Shown here piece after piece: positions 35,450 to 44,399 of a DNA stretch of 64,000 nt. Below the pieces are notes generated by a model, which saw nothing but the letters and a program-made list of their open reading frames with translations, ran no database searches and was not told where the DNA came from. The position numbers and the translations under genes are program-made. Source of the DNA: Bacillus thermotolerans (lineage in GTDB: Bacteria > Bacillota > Bacilli > Bacillales > Domibacillaceae); assembly GCF_000812025.2 (NCBI RefSeq), contig NZ_JWJE02000013.1, positions 19,317-83,316 of the forward strand, read 5' to 3'. Position 1 is the stretch's first letter, and each line of letters starts with the position of its first letter.

Positions 35450-36388
35450 ATGCACAATACAAAGATTTATATCATTTTGATCGGTATCATGTTTATATGG
35501 GGAATCAATGTTTCGGCTATTAAGCTGCTAGTCGGAGCTTTCATGCCCGTGACCATGACAGCTTTCCGTATATTTGTTGCCGCCCTCACCGTACTTCTTA
35601 CCCTTATTGTTTTGAAGCAAGTGCGAAAGCCTCAAAGTAAAGAGTGGCTTTATATTATTGTAGGAGCTTTTTTTAGCGTGGTAGGCCATCACTATTTCCT
35701 CTCAGAAGGCCTCGATAAAACCTCTGCTGCAAATGGAGGTTTAATTTTAGGCCTTGGCCCGCTTTTGACTGCTGTCCTGTCTATGATTCTTTTAAAAAGA
35801 AAACCTACAAGCATCCGTCTGCTCGGTTTCCTGCTTGGGGGCACTGGCGTCAGCTTTACCGTTCTTGCAGGCGGCGGAGGGCTAAATGCCGCATCTATTG
35901 GCGACATCGAGGTGTTCCTATCTATCTTATCTCAGGCACTCAGTTTTATTGTCATTAAAAAAGCCTCTGAAACCATGGACCCCCGTTTGCTCACCGGGTA
36001 TATGCTTCTCATCGGCTCCGTTGTGCTCTTTCTGATCAGCTTATGGAAGGAACCAGGCGGCTTAACAAGCCTTGCCAACGGTACACCGCTCATCTGGACT
36101 GTCTTCTTGTTTTCAGCCATGTTAGCGACAGCTTTAGGTCACATGGTATATAACTATGCAATTGGACAAATTGGCGCTGCAGAGGCTTCTATTTTCTTAA
36201 ACTTAAATACTTTCTTTTCTTTGCTAGGTGCTTCTCTCTTCCTCGGCGAAAAGCTGATGCCTGCTCATTTCGTCGGTCTGCTTCTCATCATTCCCGGTGT
36301 CATTCTCGGATCAGGCGCACTAGAAGAACTGGCATTGCGCCGCAAAAGAAAAAGATATCAGCACCATCCCTCTTATAAGAAGACGTAA
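35450..36388 (+). CDS. DMT-superfamily (EamA) permease
   Basis: 312-residue membrane protein with ten helices arranged as two EamA repeats (first from about 5-140, second from about 150-295) and a basic cytoplasmic tail RRKRKRYQHH. EamA transporters export amino acids, metabolites or drugs; the substrate cannot be told. AAGGAGAGG precedes the ATG. Monocistronic, followed by a strong terminator. Confidence 0.9.
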   Translation: MHNTKIYIILIGIMFIWGINVSAIKLLVGAFMPVTMTAFRIFVAALTVLLTLIVLKQVRKPQSKEWLYIIVGAFFSVVGHHYFLSEGLDKTSAANGGLILGLGPLLTAVLSMILLKRKPTSIRLLGFLLGGTGVSFTVLAGGGGLNAASIGDIEVFLSILSQALSFIVIKKASETMDPRLLTGYMLLIGSVVLFLISLWKEPGGLTSLANGTPLIWTVFLFSAMLATALGHMVYNYAIGQIGAAEASIFLNLNTFFSLLGASLFLGEKLMPAHFVGLLLIIPGVILGSGALEELALRRKRKRYQHHPSYKKT

Positions 36389-36393
36389 GCAGG

Positions 36394-36442
36394 GCAGCTG
36401 TATAGCCAATAAGGAGAAGCTTATTGGCTATACAGCTTTTTC
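36394..36442. terminator. Shared terminator between the EamA permease and the glycosylase gene
   Basis: AGCTGTATAGCCAATAA pairs with TTATTGGCTATACAGCT (17 bp) followed by TTTTTC. Confidence 0.93.
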
Positions 36443-37037
36443 ATCTTGAGACGAACTGATTGCCCGTCACCCAGAACCGCCACGGATAATCGCGTGCTTC
36501 TCCAGAATTATCAATACCGATACGCGGTCCAGCGGAAATATCGGAAGGAGCAAATCCCTTTGTAATCAAAAGCGGCGGCTCATGGAAACGGCGTCCATAA
36601 TCCTCCATGGTGATGCCCATTGCTTTAGTCAGCTTCCCCGGTCCACTCGTCAAATTCTTCAAAGTGGTGCCTCCCCGCCTTTCAAACATTAAATCAATGC
36701 CTTCATAAGGCTCAACTGCCCGAATAAGTACGGCTTCGGGTTTACCTTCTTCCGCGCTAACTACGTTCACCAGGCAATGTGTGTGCATGACATATGTATA
36801 CACGTGGCCCGGAGCGTGGAACATGATCTCAGTCCGCTTCGTCCGGCGGTTATTAAAGCTGTGAGCCGCTCGGTCCATCGGCCCTTTATAAGCTTCCGTT
36901 TCTACAATGAATCCCGCTGTGACACCCTCCTTCGTTTCCTTTACGAGCAGGCAGCCTAGCAGGTTCTTTGCCAGCTCTAATGTAGGCTGTTCGAAAAAAG
37001 ACAAATCCATCGGAACAAATTCTTTTTCTTCCTCCAT
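36441..37037 (-). CDS. DNA-3-methyladenine glycosylase (AAG/MPG type)
   Basis: 198-residue monofunctional glycosylase removing 3-methyladenine and other alkylated or deaminated purines. Motifs of the mammalian-type AAG fold: LLGCLLVKE, the catalytic Glu in IVETEAYKGPMDRAAHS (about 44-60), GHVYTYVMHTHCLVNVV, and LTSGPGKLTKAMGI. ATG preceded by GAGGAGAG. Same family as B. subtilis YxlJ. Stand-alone gene. Confidence 0.93.
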   Translation of the reverse strand: MEEEKEFVPMDLSFFEQPTLELAKNLLGCLLVKETKEGVTAGFIVETEAYKGPMDRAAHSFNNRRTKRTEIMFHAPGHVYTYVMHTHCLVNVVSAEEGKPEAVLIRAVEPYEGIDLMFERRGGTTLKNLTSGPGKLTKAMGITMEDYGRRFHEPPLLITKGFAPSDISAGPRIGIDNSGEARDYPWRFWVTGNQFVSR

Positions 37038-37142
37038 CGTTCACTCTCCTCACTTTCTTCTTATACCTTTCCCCTCCTTCCTTATAAAAAACAAAAAAGA
37101 ATGCGACACTTCAACCGAGTGCACTTTTTGACGCTAATTTCT

Positions 37143-37168
37143 GTTAGATCGTTTACAATAGAGGGTAG
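37143..37168 (+). promoter_or_regulatory. Possible sigma-B-type promoter of the DUF948 gene
   Basis: GTTAGA, 14-nt spacer, GGGTAG. Weaker than the others; noted because the related B. subtilis ytxGHJ operon is known to be stress-controlled. Confidence 0.4.
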
Positions 37169-37203
37169 AATAACTTATATATGTGGATAAAGGAGGTTTG
37201 TAC

Positions 37204-37566
37204 ATGGAAATCATTGGTTGGATCAGCTTGGCCATTGTTGTAGGTGCTCTTATTTATTTAGGAATTTCCGGATTCAGCACATACAAATCAATGAAGCCTA
37301 AAATTGATGAATTGAAGGCCGCCTCTGAACGTATGAAAGAAAAGCAGGCCGCTATTAAATCAGAAACCGATCAGTTGAAAGAAAAACAGCAGCGCATTAA
37401 AGAAGACATTGACCAAAAGAAAGAGAAGATTATGTACACCGTAGAGGAAGCTAAGCAAACACCGGAGTCAGTAAAGCAGCTTGGTACGGCTTTGAAGTTC
37501 ATAGACGAGGAAACGAAGTTAAAGCTGCCTATTCCGAAACGAAAGAGCAAAGCCGAAACCGTATAA
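37204..37566 (+). CDS. DUF948-type membrane-anchored coiled-coil protein (YtxG-like)
   Basis: 120 residues. One N-terminal helix (about 3-24, IIGWISLAIVVGALIYLGIS) anchors it; the rest is a Lys/Glu/Gln-rich coiled coil (about 45-90, with repeats of KEKQ..I) and a basic end. Start at ATG 37204 after AAAGGAGG, not the upstream ATG seven codons earlier that contains the RBS. The ytxH and ytxJ partners of B. subtilis do not follow here. Confidence 0.82.
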   Translation: MEIIGWISLAIVVGALIYLGISGFSTYKSMKPKIDELKAASERMKEKQAAIKSETDQLKEKQQRIKEDIDQKKEKIMYTVEEAKQTPESVKQLGTALKFIDEETKLKLPIPKRKSKAETV

Positions 37567-37572
37567 TGCCAT

Positions 37573-37612
37573 AGAAAAAGCCAGTCTGTGATCAACCCAG
37601 ACTGGCTTTTGT
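37573..37612. terminator. Bidirectional terminator of the DUF948 gene and the structured RNA
   Basis: AAAAAGCCAGTCTG-tgatcaacc-CAGACTGGCTTTT, 13-bp stem. On the minus strand it is followed by TTTTTCTAT, on the plus strand by TTTTG. Confidence 0.93.
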
Positions 37613-37861
37613 ATTTATTTGCAACTCGTGCGTTTCGTTAATGGGCGCAAATCAGCCCTTGTATTTAAAATAAAACCGCCGCGGTTATATTCTACATCAT
37701 CGCTCATGATGAACGAACCTAAACGACCTAAGCCCTTCCTGCTCTTAGGTCCTTGCGGCTCCGAAGCCGCTCCAGTGTGATTAAGCCTTCTATCAGAAAC
37801 ATAGCAGAATGCCAATAATCATTTTATCGTTTAAACGCTCAAGTTACTTTAACAGTGAAGA
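37577..37861 (-). ncRNA. Candidate structured non-coding RNA (about 285 nt), not matched to a known class
   Basis: A perfect sigma-A promoter drives leftward transcription to a strong terminator with no convincing gene between. The predicted RNA closes on itself: 15 bases at 37833-37847 pair with 37621-37635 with a single A-A mismatch. Inside lie successive hairpins (plus-strand coordinates): 37778-37821 (TGATTA/TAATCA), 37755-37770 (GCGGCT/AGCCGC with a UUCG-type loop on the transcript), 37725-37751 (GACCTAAG/CTTAGGTC), 37695-37711 (CATCAT/ATGATG), and 37643-37658 (GGGC/GCCC). This is a multi-branched fold, unlike the single rod of 6S RNA, and the tmRNA, RNase P and SRP signatures are not seen. 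A 66-codon frame exists (TTG start) but lacks an RBS. Function unknown. Confidence 0.62.
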
Positions 37862-37867
37862 ATTAAA

Positions 37868-37896
37868 ATTATATCACCTTTACTCTGCACTGTCAA
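37868..37896 (-). promoter_or_regulatory. Perfect-consensus sigma-A promoter of the structured RNA
   Basis: On the minus strand TTGACA (37896-37891), exactly 17 nt, then TATAAT (37873-37868). Transcription should start near 37860. Full consensus is rare for protein genes and typical of abundant stable RNAs. Confidence 0.85.
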
Positions 37897-37951
37897 CACT
37901 CTGTATATAAACGCTTTTATTCGTATTGCTTTCTCCTAAAGAACCTTTTTA

Positions 37952-38326
37952 CTAGGCGTGATTAGGGTTTTTCATTCTCGTAACGAGCACTTTTTCATTC
38001 ATATAGATATGGAAGAACCATTCAGCTATGGCAAACACAACGGATATGACAAGCGCATTCACAAATACGCCCGCCGCGTTATTGAAAACCATGCCAAGCA
38101 CCCAAACCAGTATAGCGGAAAGAATGATATCATCAAACACGGCGACTGAGTTTCCAGCAGCCGGAAGCACCATCAGGTCACCAAGCACATAAGAAACCAC
38201 TGTAACAATAGCCCCCATAATTAGTGCATCTACAAATACACCACCGTCCATCACTAATTCTAACGCAAGGTATAGTACAGCTGTGATAGCGACAAATTTA
38301 ATCAAGATAGCGGTTAAGTGCCTCAT
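37952..38326 (-). CDS. DUF2512 family membrane protein (YndM-like)
   Basis: 124-residue protein with four hydrophobic helices and a short basic end (TRMKNPNHA). AAAGGAGGAAGAA precedes the ATG. Belongs to the small DUF2512 family of bacilli; function unknown. Located just upstream of the promoter for the structured RNA on the same strand; no terminator hairpin is obvious between its stop and that promoter. Confidence 0.85.
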   Translation of the reverse strand: MRHLTAILIKFVAITAVLYLALELVMDGGVFVDALIMGAIVTVVSYVLGDLMVLPAAGNSVAVFDDIILSAILVWVLGMVFNNAAGVFVNALVISVVFAIAEWFFHIYMNEKVLVTRMKNPNHA

Positions 38327-38400
38327 TTCTTTCTTCCTCCTTTCTCTGCGGGTTGTTCATCTATACCTACACATTTCCCCGTACGGGTAGAATTATTCCC

Positions 38401-40527
38401 CTATTCACTTATTTTTTCTTTTAGGCTCCTAGTTAAGAAGGCTTTAATCATGCCATAAGTGACCTCTTCGGGCAGCAGTTCTTTAATAGGCTTCAGCTTT
38501 TCACGGCCAGCTTCTTGGATCGCCTGGTCAATCAGCGGCCAATACGGCTCGGGTATCCATCCTGACAAGGCCACCTCCATTCCTTCTTCCATACAGCGCA
38601 GTAAATGATTTTCAACCGTACTGCTTGTTATGCCTCTTTCTTTAGCAATTTCCTCGATAGACAACTGTTGCTTATACAGCTCGTACGTATCTAAATGAGA
38701 GTCTCTTTTCCTCGTTCCTCTAACATTTCTAGATACACCAGAGGCTTTCTCACGCTCAGGGTGCTTCTCGCAAAATGCTGAAACGGCAGCCATAAATGGT
38801 TCCCCGTACTTCTCCAGCTTGCTGGCTCCTACTCCGCTGACGGCCAGAAATTCCTCTTCTGACTGCGGGAGCTTGATACACATGTCCTTTAATGTCTGGT
38901 CAGAGAAAATAACAAAAGGCGGCACTCCCGCCTGCTCGGCCAGCTGCTTTCGCAAGCCTCGCAGCTCCTCAAATAACGGATCATCGGAAGCGATCTGCTT
39001 GGTCTTCACAGCTTCCTTCCTTTCCACTTCCTGCCGGCCAAGCAATACTTCCTTTCCTTGGCTGGTCACAAAAATGGTTGGAAATTTGCCATGTTCCACT
39101 CCCAGCAGCTCTTGAGAGATTAAAAAGTCAATAAATCCTGACACTTCCTTTACACTTTGCTCTTGCAAGATGCCGTATGTCGAAAGGGTATGAAATCCGA
39201 ATTCCATAATTTTTTTATTCTTCGAGCCCGTCAGTACCTGAGCAACCATTGTCTTTCCATAGCGCTGTCCCATTCTTACGACACAGGACAATACCATTTG
39301 CGCTTCTTTCGTGACATCTACACTGTCGCGCGCATCTGTACAATTGCTGCAGCGGCCGCACGGCTCTAACGGCTCCTCTCCAAAATAATGAACAATATAG
39401 CTTTGCAGACAGCTTTCCGTATGACAATAATCCACCATCAGCTGCAGCTTCTGAAGCTCACCCGGAATCCGCTCTGCTTCAAGCGACTGATCAATCAAAA
39501 AGCGCTGCGTCTGCACATCTTGAGGAGAATACAAGAGCGTACACTCGCTATCAAGACCATCTCTTCCTGCCCGGCCCGCTTCCTGATAATAGCTTTCCAT
39601 ATTCTTCGGCAGCTGATAGTGAATCACATAGCGAATATTCGATTTGTCGATCCCCATGCCAAAAGCATTTGTCGCAACCATCACGAGTGCTTCATCCGCT
39701 AAGAAGCGGTCCTGCTCTCTCATCCGCTCATCATCGCTCATTCCCGCATGGTAACGGGCAGCAGGGATGCCCCATTTTGTCAGCTTCTCATACAATTGAT
39801 CAACTGCTTTTCTCGTCGCAGCATAAATAATTCCTGCTTCTTTTTGGTTTTTTTGGAGATACTCCTTGATAAACGCAAGACGGTCCTGCCCTTGAATGAC
39901 GGAAAAGGATAAGTTGCTTCGCTCAAATCCAGTCATAACGGTATGCGCCTCATCAATAGAAAGCAATTGACAAATGTCTCTCCGTACACGAGGAGTAGCA
40001 GTCGCTGTTAATGCGAGCACAGCCGGCTGGCCCGGCAGAACCTCTGCCAGCCGTTGAATATGACGGTAGCTCGGTCTGAAATCATGCCCCCATTGGGAAA
40101 CACAGTGTGCTTCATCAACCGCTATAAGAGGAATCGGGATTTCTTTTAAGTCTTCTATAAATGTATACGATTCCAGCCGCTCTGGAGCAATATAAAGCAA
40201 TTTATACGCTCCTTGTTTAGCTGCTTCGATCGTGTCGTGAACATCTCTAGCACTAAGTGAACTATTTACGTAGGCAGCTGAAATACCTGCCTCGATTAAG
40301 GCATCTACCTGGTCCTTCATTAAAGAGATAAGCGGCGAAATAACTACAGTCATCCCTGGCAGCAGAAGAGCGGGGATCTGATAGCAAATAGACTTGCCTC
40401 CGCCGGTCGGCATCACACAGATCGTATTTTGCCCTTTCATGACCTGTTCGATCGCCAGCTCTTGCCCGCTGCGGAAAGAGGAATAACCAAAATGGGACTG
40501 CAGCAGCTGCCGCGCTTGCTCAAGCAT
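38401..40527 (-). CDS. recQ: ATP-dependent DNA helicase RecQ
   Basis: 708-residue 3'-5' helicase. Helicase core with MPTGGGKSICYQ (about 40-51), VDEAHCVSQWGHDFRP, LTATATPRVR, and motif VI YYQEAGRAGRDG. Zinc module with cysteines in CHTESCLQ...CGRCSNC, winged-helix RQC region, HRDC domain (FEELRGLRKQLAEQAGVPPF...), then a C-terminal helix-turn-helix extension (LDTYELYKQQLSIEEIAKERG) that is common in Firmicute RecQ. ATG preceded by GAAGGAAG. Acts in recombination and stalled-fork repair. Confidence 0.94.
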   Translation of the reverse strand: MLEQARQLLQSHFGYSSFRSGQELAIEQVMKGQNTICVMPTGGGKSICYQIPALLLPGMTVVISPLISLMKDQVDALIEAGISAAYVNSSLSARDVHDTIEAAKQGAYKLLYIAPERLESYTFIEDLKEIPIPLIAVDEAHCVSQWGHDFRPSYRHIQRLAEVLPGQPAVLALTATATPRVRRDICQLLSIDEAHTVMTGFERSNLSFSVIQGQDRLAFIKEYLQKNQKEAGIIYAATRKAVDQLYEKLTKWGIPAARYHAGMSDDERMREQDRFLADEALVMVATNAFGMGIDKSNIRYVIHYQLPKNMESYYQEAGRAGRDGLDSECTLLYSPQDVQTQRFLIDQSLEAERIPGELQKLQLMVDYCHTESCLQSYIVHYFGEEPLEPCGRCSNCTDARDSVDVTKEAQMVLSCVVRMGQRYGKTMVAQVLTGSKNKKIMEFGFHTLSTYGILQEQSVKEVSGFIDFLISQELLGVEHGKFPTIFVTSQGKEVLLGRQEVERKEAVKTKQIASDDPLFEELRGLRKQLAEQAGVPPFVIFSDQTLKDMCIKLPQSEEEFLAVSGVGASKLEKYGEPFMAAVSAFCEKHPEREKASGVSRNVRGTRKRDSHLDTYELYKQQLSIEEIAKERGITSSTVENHLLRCMEEGMEVALSGWIPEPYWPLIDQAIQEAGREKLKPIKELLPEEVTYGMIKAFLTRSLKEKISE

Positions 40528-40659
40528 ATTGACACTTCCTTCAAACTTTTTTTCAATTATAACACGGAGCGGATGTCCGTACTTTTTCTTAATGGATTTA
40601 TCCCTCAGATTTCACTATAATGAGAGATAATACAGGAAAACAGAAAGGCTGGTAGCACG

Positions 40660-42339
40660 TTGGAACATAATTCATCAAATTTTATCAAAACCATTATTAA
40701 AGAAGACTTGGAGTCCGGAAAACGTGATCAGGTCATCACCCGCTTTCCTCCTGAACCGAATGGCTACCTCCATATTGGTCATGCCAAATCCATCGTGATT
40801 AACTTTGGGCTGGCGGATGAGTTTAACGGAAAGACCAACCTCCGTTTTGACGACACGAACCCATTGAAGGAGGACGAAGAATTCGTTGCCTCCATTAAAG
40901 AAGATGTAAAGTGGCTCGGCTACGAATGGGAAAACCTTCGTTTTGCTTCCGATTATTTCGAAGAGATGTATGACCGGGCTGTACAGCTGATTAAAAAAGG
41001 CAAAGCCTATGTTGATGATTTAACAGGCGAACAGATTCGTGAATACCGCGGCACGCTGACAGAACCTGGGAAAGAAAGCCCCTTCCGCAGCCGCTCTGTT
41101 GAAGAGAACCTGGATTTGTTCCAGCGCATGAGAAACGGCGAATTTGCAGACGGGGAAAAGGTACTTCGTGCGAAAATCGATATGGCTTCCCCGAATATTA
41201 ACTTGCGTGATCCCGTTCTGTACCGCATTTCGCATACGACTCATCATAATACAGGTGATAAATGGTGCATTTATCCAATGTACGCCTTTGCTCACCCGCT
41301 CGAGGATGCGATTGAAGGAGTAACCCACTCTCTCTGTACAACAGAGTTTGAAGATCAGCGTCCCCTGTACAACTGGGTTGTTGAAGAGTGTGAAATGGAG
41401 CATCAACCTCAGCAAATTGAGTTTGGCCGCCTGAATATCACAAATACCGTTATGAGCAAGCGGAAGCTGAAGCAGCTTGTCGACGAAGGGTTTGTAGATG
41501 GCTGGGATGACCCGCGCCTTCCAACGATTTCTGGATTAAGAAGAAAAGGCTATACGCCGTCCGCTATTCGGGAGTTTGTCAAAGAGACAGGTGTCTCCAA
41601 AAGCTCCGGTGTAGTAGATGAAGCGATGCTTGAGCACTTTGTTAGAGAAGATTTAAAGCTTACTTCTCCAAGGACAATGGGCATATTAAAGCCGCTAAAA
41701 GTCGTTATTACCAATTATCCAGAAGGCCAGGTAGAATGGCTTGATGCAGAAATCAACCCAGAAAATCCTGACATGGGCACGCGAAAAATTCCGTTCTCCC
41801 GGGAGATTTACGTGGAGCAGGAAGACTTTATGGAGAACCCTCCGAAGAAGTACTTCCGCCTCTTTCCTGGAAATGAAGTACGCCTCAAGCACGCCTACTT
41901 CATTAAGTGCGAGGAAGTCATCAAAGATGAACATGGAGAGGTCATCGAGCTTCGCTGCACGTATGATCCTGAAACGAAAAGCGGTACCGGCTTTACCGGC
42001 CGCAAGGTGAAAGGAACGATTCACTGGGTGGAAGCCAGCCACGCAGTGCCTGCTGAATTTAGATTGTACGAACCATTAATTAAGCAGGAAGAAACCGATG
42101 GAAATGCGGAGGAACTGGATGAAGCCGACGAAAAAACTTTCATTGATTATGTCAATAAGAACTCTTTAGAAGTATTGCAGGGCTTCATTGAACCAAACAT
42201 GGAAGATGTACAGCCATATGACAAGTTTCAATTCTTCAGACATGGCTACTTTAATGTTGATCCTAAGCATTCAACGGAAGAGAAGCCCGTATTTAACCGG
42301 ATTGTCTCCTTAAAGAGTTCATTCAAATTACCAAAATAG
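40660..42339 (+). CDS. glnS: Glutaminyl-tRNA synthetase GlnRS
   Basis: 559-residue class I synthetase charging tRNA-Gln directly. Class signatures: [16 protein letters not shown] (HIGH at 38-41) and VMSKRKL (KMSKS-like, near 265-269); the C-terminal anticodon-binding beta-barrel domains are present and length equals the E. coli enzyme. TTG start at 40660, with AAAGG 12 nt upstream. B. subtilis and most bacilli lack GlnRS and make Gln-tRNA through Glu-tRNA and GatCAB, so the gene probably came by transfer. No tRNA gene is nearby. GluRS is excluded by the GlnRS-like features and C-terminal domain. Confidence 0.95.
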   Translation: MEHNSSNFIKTIIKEDLESGKRDQVITRFPPEPNGYLHIGHAKSIVINFGLADEFNGKTNLRFDDTNPLKEDEEFVASIKEDVKWLGYEWENLRFASDYFEEMYDRAVQLIKKGKAYVDDLTGEQIREYRGTLTEPGKESPFRSRSVEENLDLFQRMRNGEFADGEKVLRAKIDMASPNINLRDPVLYRISHTTHHNTGDKWCIYPMYAFAHPLEDAIEGVTHSLCTTEFEDQRPLYNWVVEECEMEHQPQQIEFGRLNITNTVMSKRKLKQLVDEGFVDGWDDPRLPTISGLRRKGYTPSAIREFVKETGVSKSSGVVDEAMLEHFVREDLKLTSPRTMGILKPLKVVITNYPEGQVEWLDAEINPENPDMGTRKIPFSREIYVEQEDFMENPPKKYFRLFPGNEVRLKHAYFIKCEEVIKDEHGEVIELRCTYDPETKSGTGFTGRKVKGTIHWVEASHAVPAEFRLYEPLIKQEETDGNAEELDEADEKTFIDYVNKNSLEVLQGFIEPNMEDVQPYDKFQFFRHGYFNVDPKHSTEEKPVFNRIVSLKSSFKLPK

Positions 42340-42349
42340 AAACAAAGAA

Positions 42350-42382
42350 TAAGCGGACCCGTCAAACAGGTCCGCTTTCGTT
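42350..42382. terminator. Terminator between glnS and uvsE
   Basis: AAGCGGACC-cgtcaaaca-GGTCCGCTT stem, with T-rich sequence following on the plus strand. Confidence 0.9.
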
Positions 42383-42387
42383 CTTTT

Positions 42388-43272
42388 TCAGGATAATTCC
42401 GGATAAGCTTCTTGCAACCGCAAAACCGCCTGTTCCTTCATCTTGGCTTCGCACATAATATCTGCTTCACGCCCATCAAGCTTCTCCAGGAAAAAGGAAA
42501 AATCCTCCTCCAATATATAATTATGATGAGCCGGATCATTGGCCGCTTGCCTCCCTGAGCTGATATGCATTTTAGGAATGATCCCATCAGGCCATGATGC
42601 AAACACGCTATTCAAGATACCTTCTAGATGAGCGTCTTCTTCATGATTGCATCGATGATGGTGAATATCAAAGCAAATCGGCGCACCTGTTTTTTCAGCA
42701 AGGTCAATGACATCCAATGCTGTATACGTTTTATCATCGTTCTCAATTCGCAGTACTTCCTTAATCTCCTCGGGCAGTTCCTTATAATTTTGTACAAACC
42801 TTGCCTTTGCTTCTCTTTTATCTCCGTAGGCGCCTCCCCCATGGAGAATCATGTCCTGACCGCCCACAAGACGAAGCATTGTTTCATGGTAGGCCAGCTC
42901 AGCTATCGAATTCTTCACAACCTGCTCTTTTGGAGAGTTCAATACAGTATACTGGCCAGGGTGAAGAGAAAGCCGCAGATCATGTGCGTCTCTCAGGTGC
43001 TTAATTTCATCTGTCAAAGCTAGAATATCCTCATCCTTCTCCCAATCCCAAGCCATAATAGGATGACTGGCGAAAGGGATCAGCTCACTGCTCAACTGAA
43101 AGAAAAAAATACGGTGCTCAATATTCCAACGGAGTACTTGAATAACTTCTTTCAAGTTATGGACAGCCAGCTCCTTTACCTTCTGAAGTCCTTCTTTCTC
43201 CACTGTTCTCAGCCGGCAAGTCTTAAACTTGGTCGGCAGCACAGTATTAATACAAGCATACCCAAGCCTCAT
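42388..43272 (-). CDS. uvsE: UV DNA damage endonuclease UvsE
   Basis: 294-residue TIM-barrel metalloenzyme that nicks 5' of UV photoproducts, starting an alternative excision repair path. Metal ligands are seen in LSLHPGQYTVLNS, ILHGGGAYGDK, LRIENDDKTY, CFDIHHHRCN and PKMHISSG. Length is typical. RBS AAGGGACG-like before ATG 43272. Bacillus subtilis has this gene (uvsE/ywjD). Single gene. Confidence 0.94.
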   Translation of the reverse strand: MRLGYACINTVLPTKFKTCRLRTVEKEGLQKVKELAVHNLKEVIQVLRWNIEHRIFFFQLSSELIPFASHPIMAWDWEKDEDILALTDEIKHLRDAHDLRLSLHPGQYTVLNSPKEQVVKNSIAELAYHETMLRLVGGQDMILHGGGAYGDKREAKARFVQNYKELPEEIKEVLRIENDDKTYTALDVIDLAEKTGAPICFDIHHHRCNHEEDAHLEGILNSVFASWPDGIIPKMHISSGRQAANDPAHHNYILEEDFSFFLEKLDGREADIMCEAKMKEQAVLRLQEAYPELS

Positions 43273-43357
43273 TTGTTCGTCCCTTCTTCTCTAACTGTTT
43301 TTCATCACCTCTTCTTCCTATTCCCTTCCCTTGTCCGCTATATACGTCTCATTAAGA

Positions 43358-44101
43358 TTAACTGATTGCTTTTAACTCGTCCTCTTCTGCCTGCTTGGCC
43401 ATCTTTCTCTTATACACTACCTTCGATACGCTGATGCTGATTTCATATAGAAGAATAAGCGGAATGATGACCAATACATCCGAAATGAAGTCCGGCGGTG
43501 TAATGAAAACAGATACCACGATCAAGACAAAGTATGAGTACTTCCTGAACTTCCTGAGTTTATACGGATCAATAATGCCTAAGCTTGTCAAAAACATCAT
43601 GACAATCGGAAGCTCAAACAGGACGCCAAACGGAAGAGTCATGTGCAGAAGAAACTTAAAGTACTTTTCTGTCGTAAAGAATGTTTGGAACATATCTCCC
43701 GAAAGCGACATAAGAAAAGACAGGACAATCGGAAACAATACCAAATAGCCAAAAGAAATACCGCCAATAAACAACAGAAACAGAGCGGGAATATAGGCAA
43801 ACGTCACCTTCCGTTCCGATTCAGTTAGCGCAGGGCGAATAAACAGCCACAATTGATGCGCGGCCACCGGAATGGTAGCTGCTATAGCGACAACCGCCGC
43901 AATCATTAAATACACAACGATAATATCACTTGGGCCTAGCAATGCCAGCTTAAAAGGCAGGTCTTTCACTAAATAATGATAAATGTCCTGTACAAATACG
44001 AACGAAAAGATCAAAAAAAGCAGAAAAACAGACAACGTCACGATAATTCTTTTCCTGAGCTCCTCAAAATGCTCTACTGCTTTCATGCTGCGGTCTTCCA
44101 T
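43358..44101 (-). CDS. tatC: Sec-independent protein translocase TatC
   Basis: 247-residue protein with six membrane helices. Conserved family features: VEHFEELRKRI at the cytosolic N-terminus, the YIPALFLLFIGGISFGY segment, LLHMTLPFGVLFELPI with the conserved Phe-Glu, and VVSVFITPPD. It recognises twin-arginine signal peptides. Lies downstream of phoX and tatA on the same strand; a hairpin resembling a terminator separates it from tatA. Confidence 0.95.
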   Translation of the reverse strand: MEDRSMKAVEHFEELRKRIIVTLSVFLLFLIFSFVFVQDIYHYLVKDLPFKLALLGPSDIIVVYLMIAAVVAIAATIPVAAHQLWLFIRPALTESERKVTFAYIPALFLLFIGGISFGYLVLFPIVLSFLMSLSGDMFQTFFTTEKYFKFLLHMTLPFGVLFELPIVMMFLTSLGIIDPYKLRKFRKYSYFVLIVVSVFITPPDFISDVLVIIPLILLYEISISVSKVVYKRKMAKQAEEDELKAIS

Positions 44102-44127
44102 TTTATCACTCCTTTATACGGTCATAT

Positions 44128-44168
44128 AAAAAGAGCCGGATCCCCCATCGTTGGGGAGAACCGGGCAC
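44128..44168 (-). terminator. Intercistronic terminator/attenuator between tatA and tatC
   Basis: On the minus strand CCGGTTCTCCCC pairs with GGGGGATCCGG allowing small mismatches, followed by CTCTTTTTATATG. It would partly stop transcription so that less TatC than TatA is made. Confidence 0.7.
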
Positions 44169-44193
44169 TTATAAACATTCTTATAAGGCAAGA

Positions 44194-44388
44194 TTAAGCT
44201 AGGTGCTTCTTCTCTTTTTTCTCTTTTGTCTCTTCTTCGTCAGAGACAAGGTCACGTGTCGATTTCTTAAATTCCTTTAACGTTGAACCAAATGCCCGGC
44301 CAATTTCCGGCAGCTTCGAAGGGCCGAAAATCACTAGAGCAATAACAAGGATTAAAATTAATCCCGGCACTCCAATATTTTGCAGCAT
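44194..44388 (-). CDS. tatA: Sec-independent protein translocase TatA
   Basis: 64 residues. One N-terminal helix (about 6-21), the hinge [15 protein letters not shown] (21-35), an amphipathic helix with KEFKKSTRD, and a charged tail. TatA forms the pore element of the Tat system. It begins 11 nt after phoX and is followed by tatC, forming a minimal TatAC pathway like B. subtilis TatAdCd, which serves PhoD. RBS AGGAGGTATCGC. Confidence 0.95.
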   Translation of the reverse strand: MLQNIGVPGLILILVIALVIFGPSKLPEIGRAFGSTLKEFKKSTRDLVSDEEETKEKKEKKHLA

Positions 44389-44399
44389 AGCGATACCTC

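Noticed and set aside
37615..37815. 66-codon reading frame on the minus strand inside the structured RNA
   Set aside because: TTG start without any RBS, and the bases are taken up by hairpins that explain the sequence better. Kept only as an alternative in the RNA entry.
37577..37861. 6S RNA identity for the structured RNA, suggested by the end-to-end stem and the nearby recQ gene
   Set aside because: 6S RNA is a single rod with a central bubble of about 190-200 nt. This RNA has several independent hairpins in a junction and is longer.
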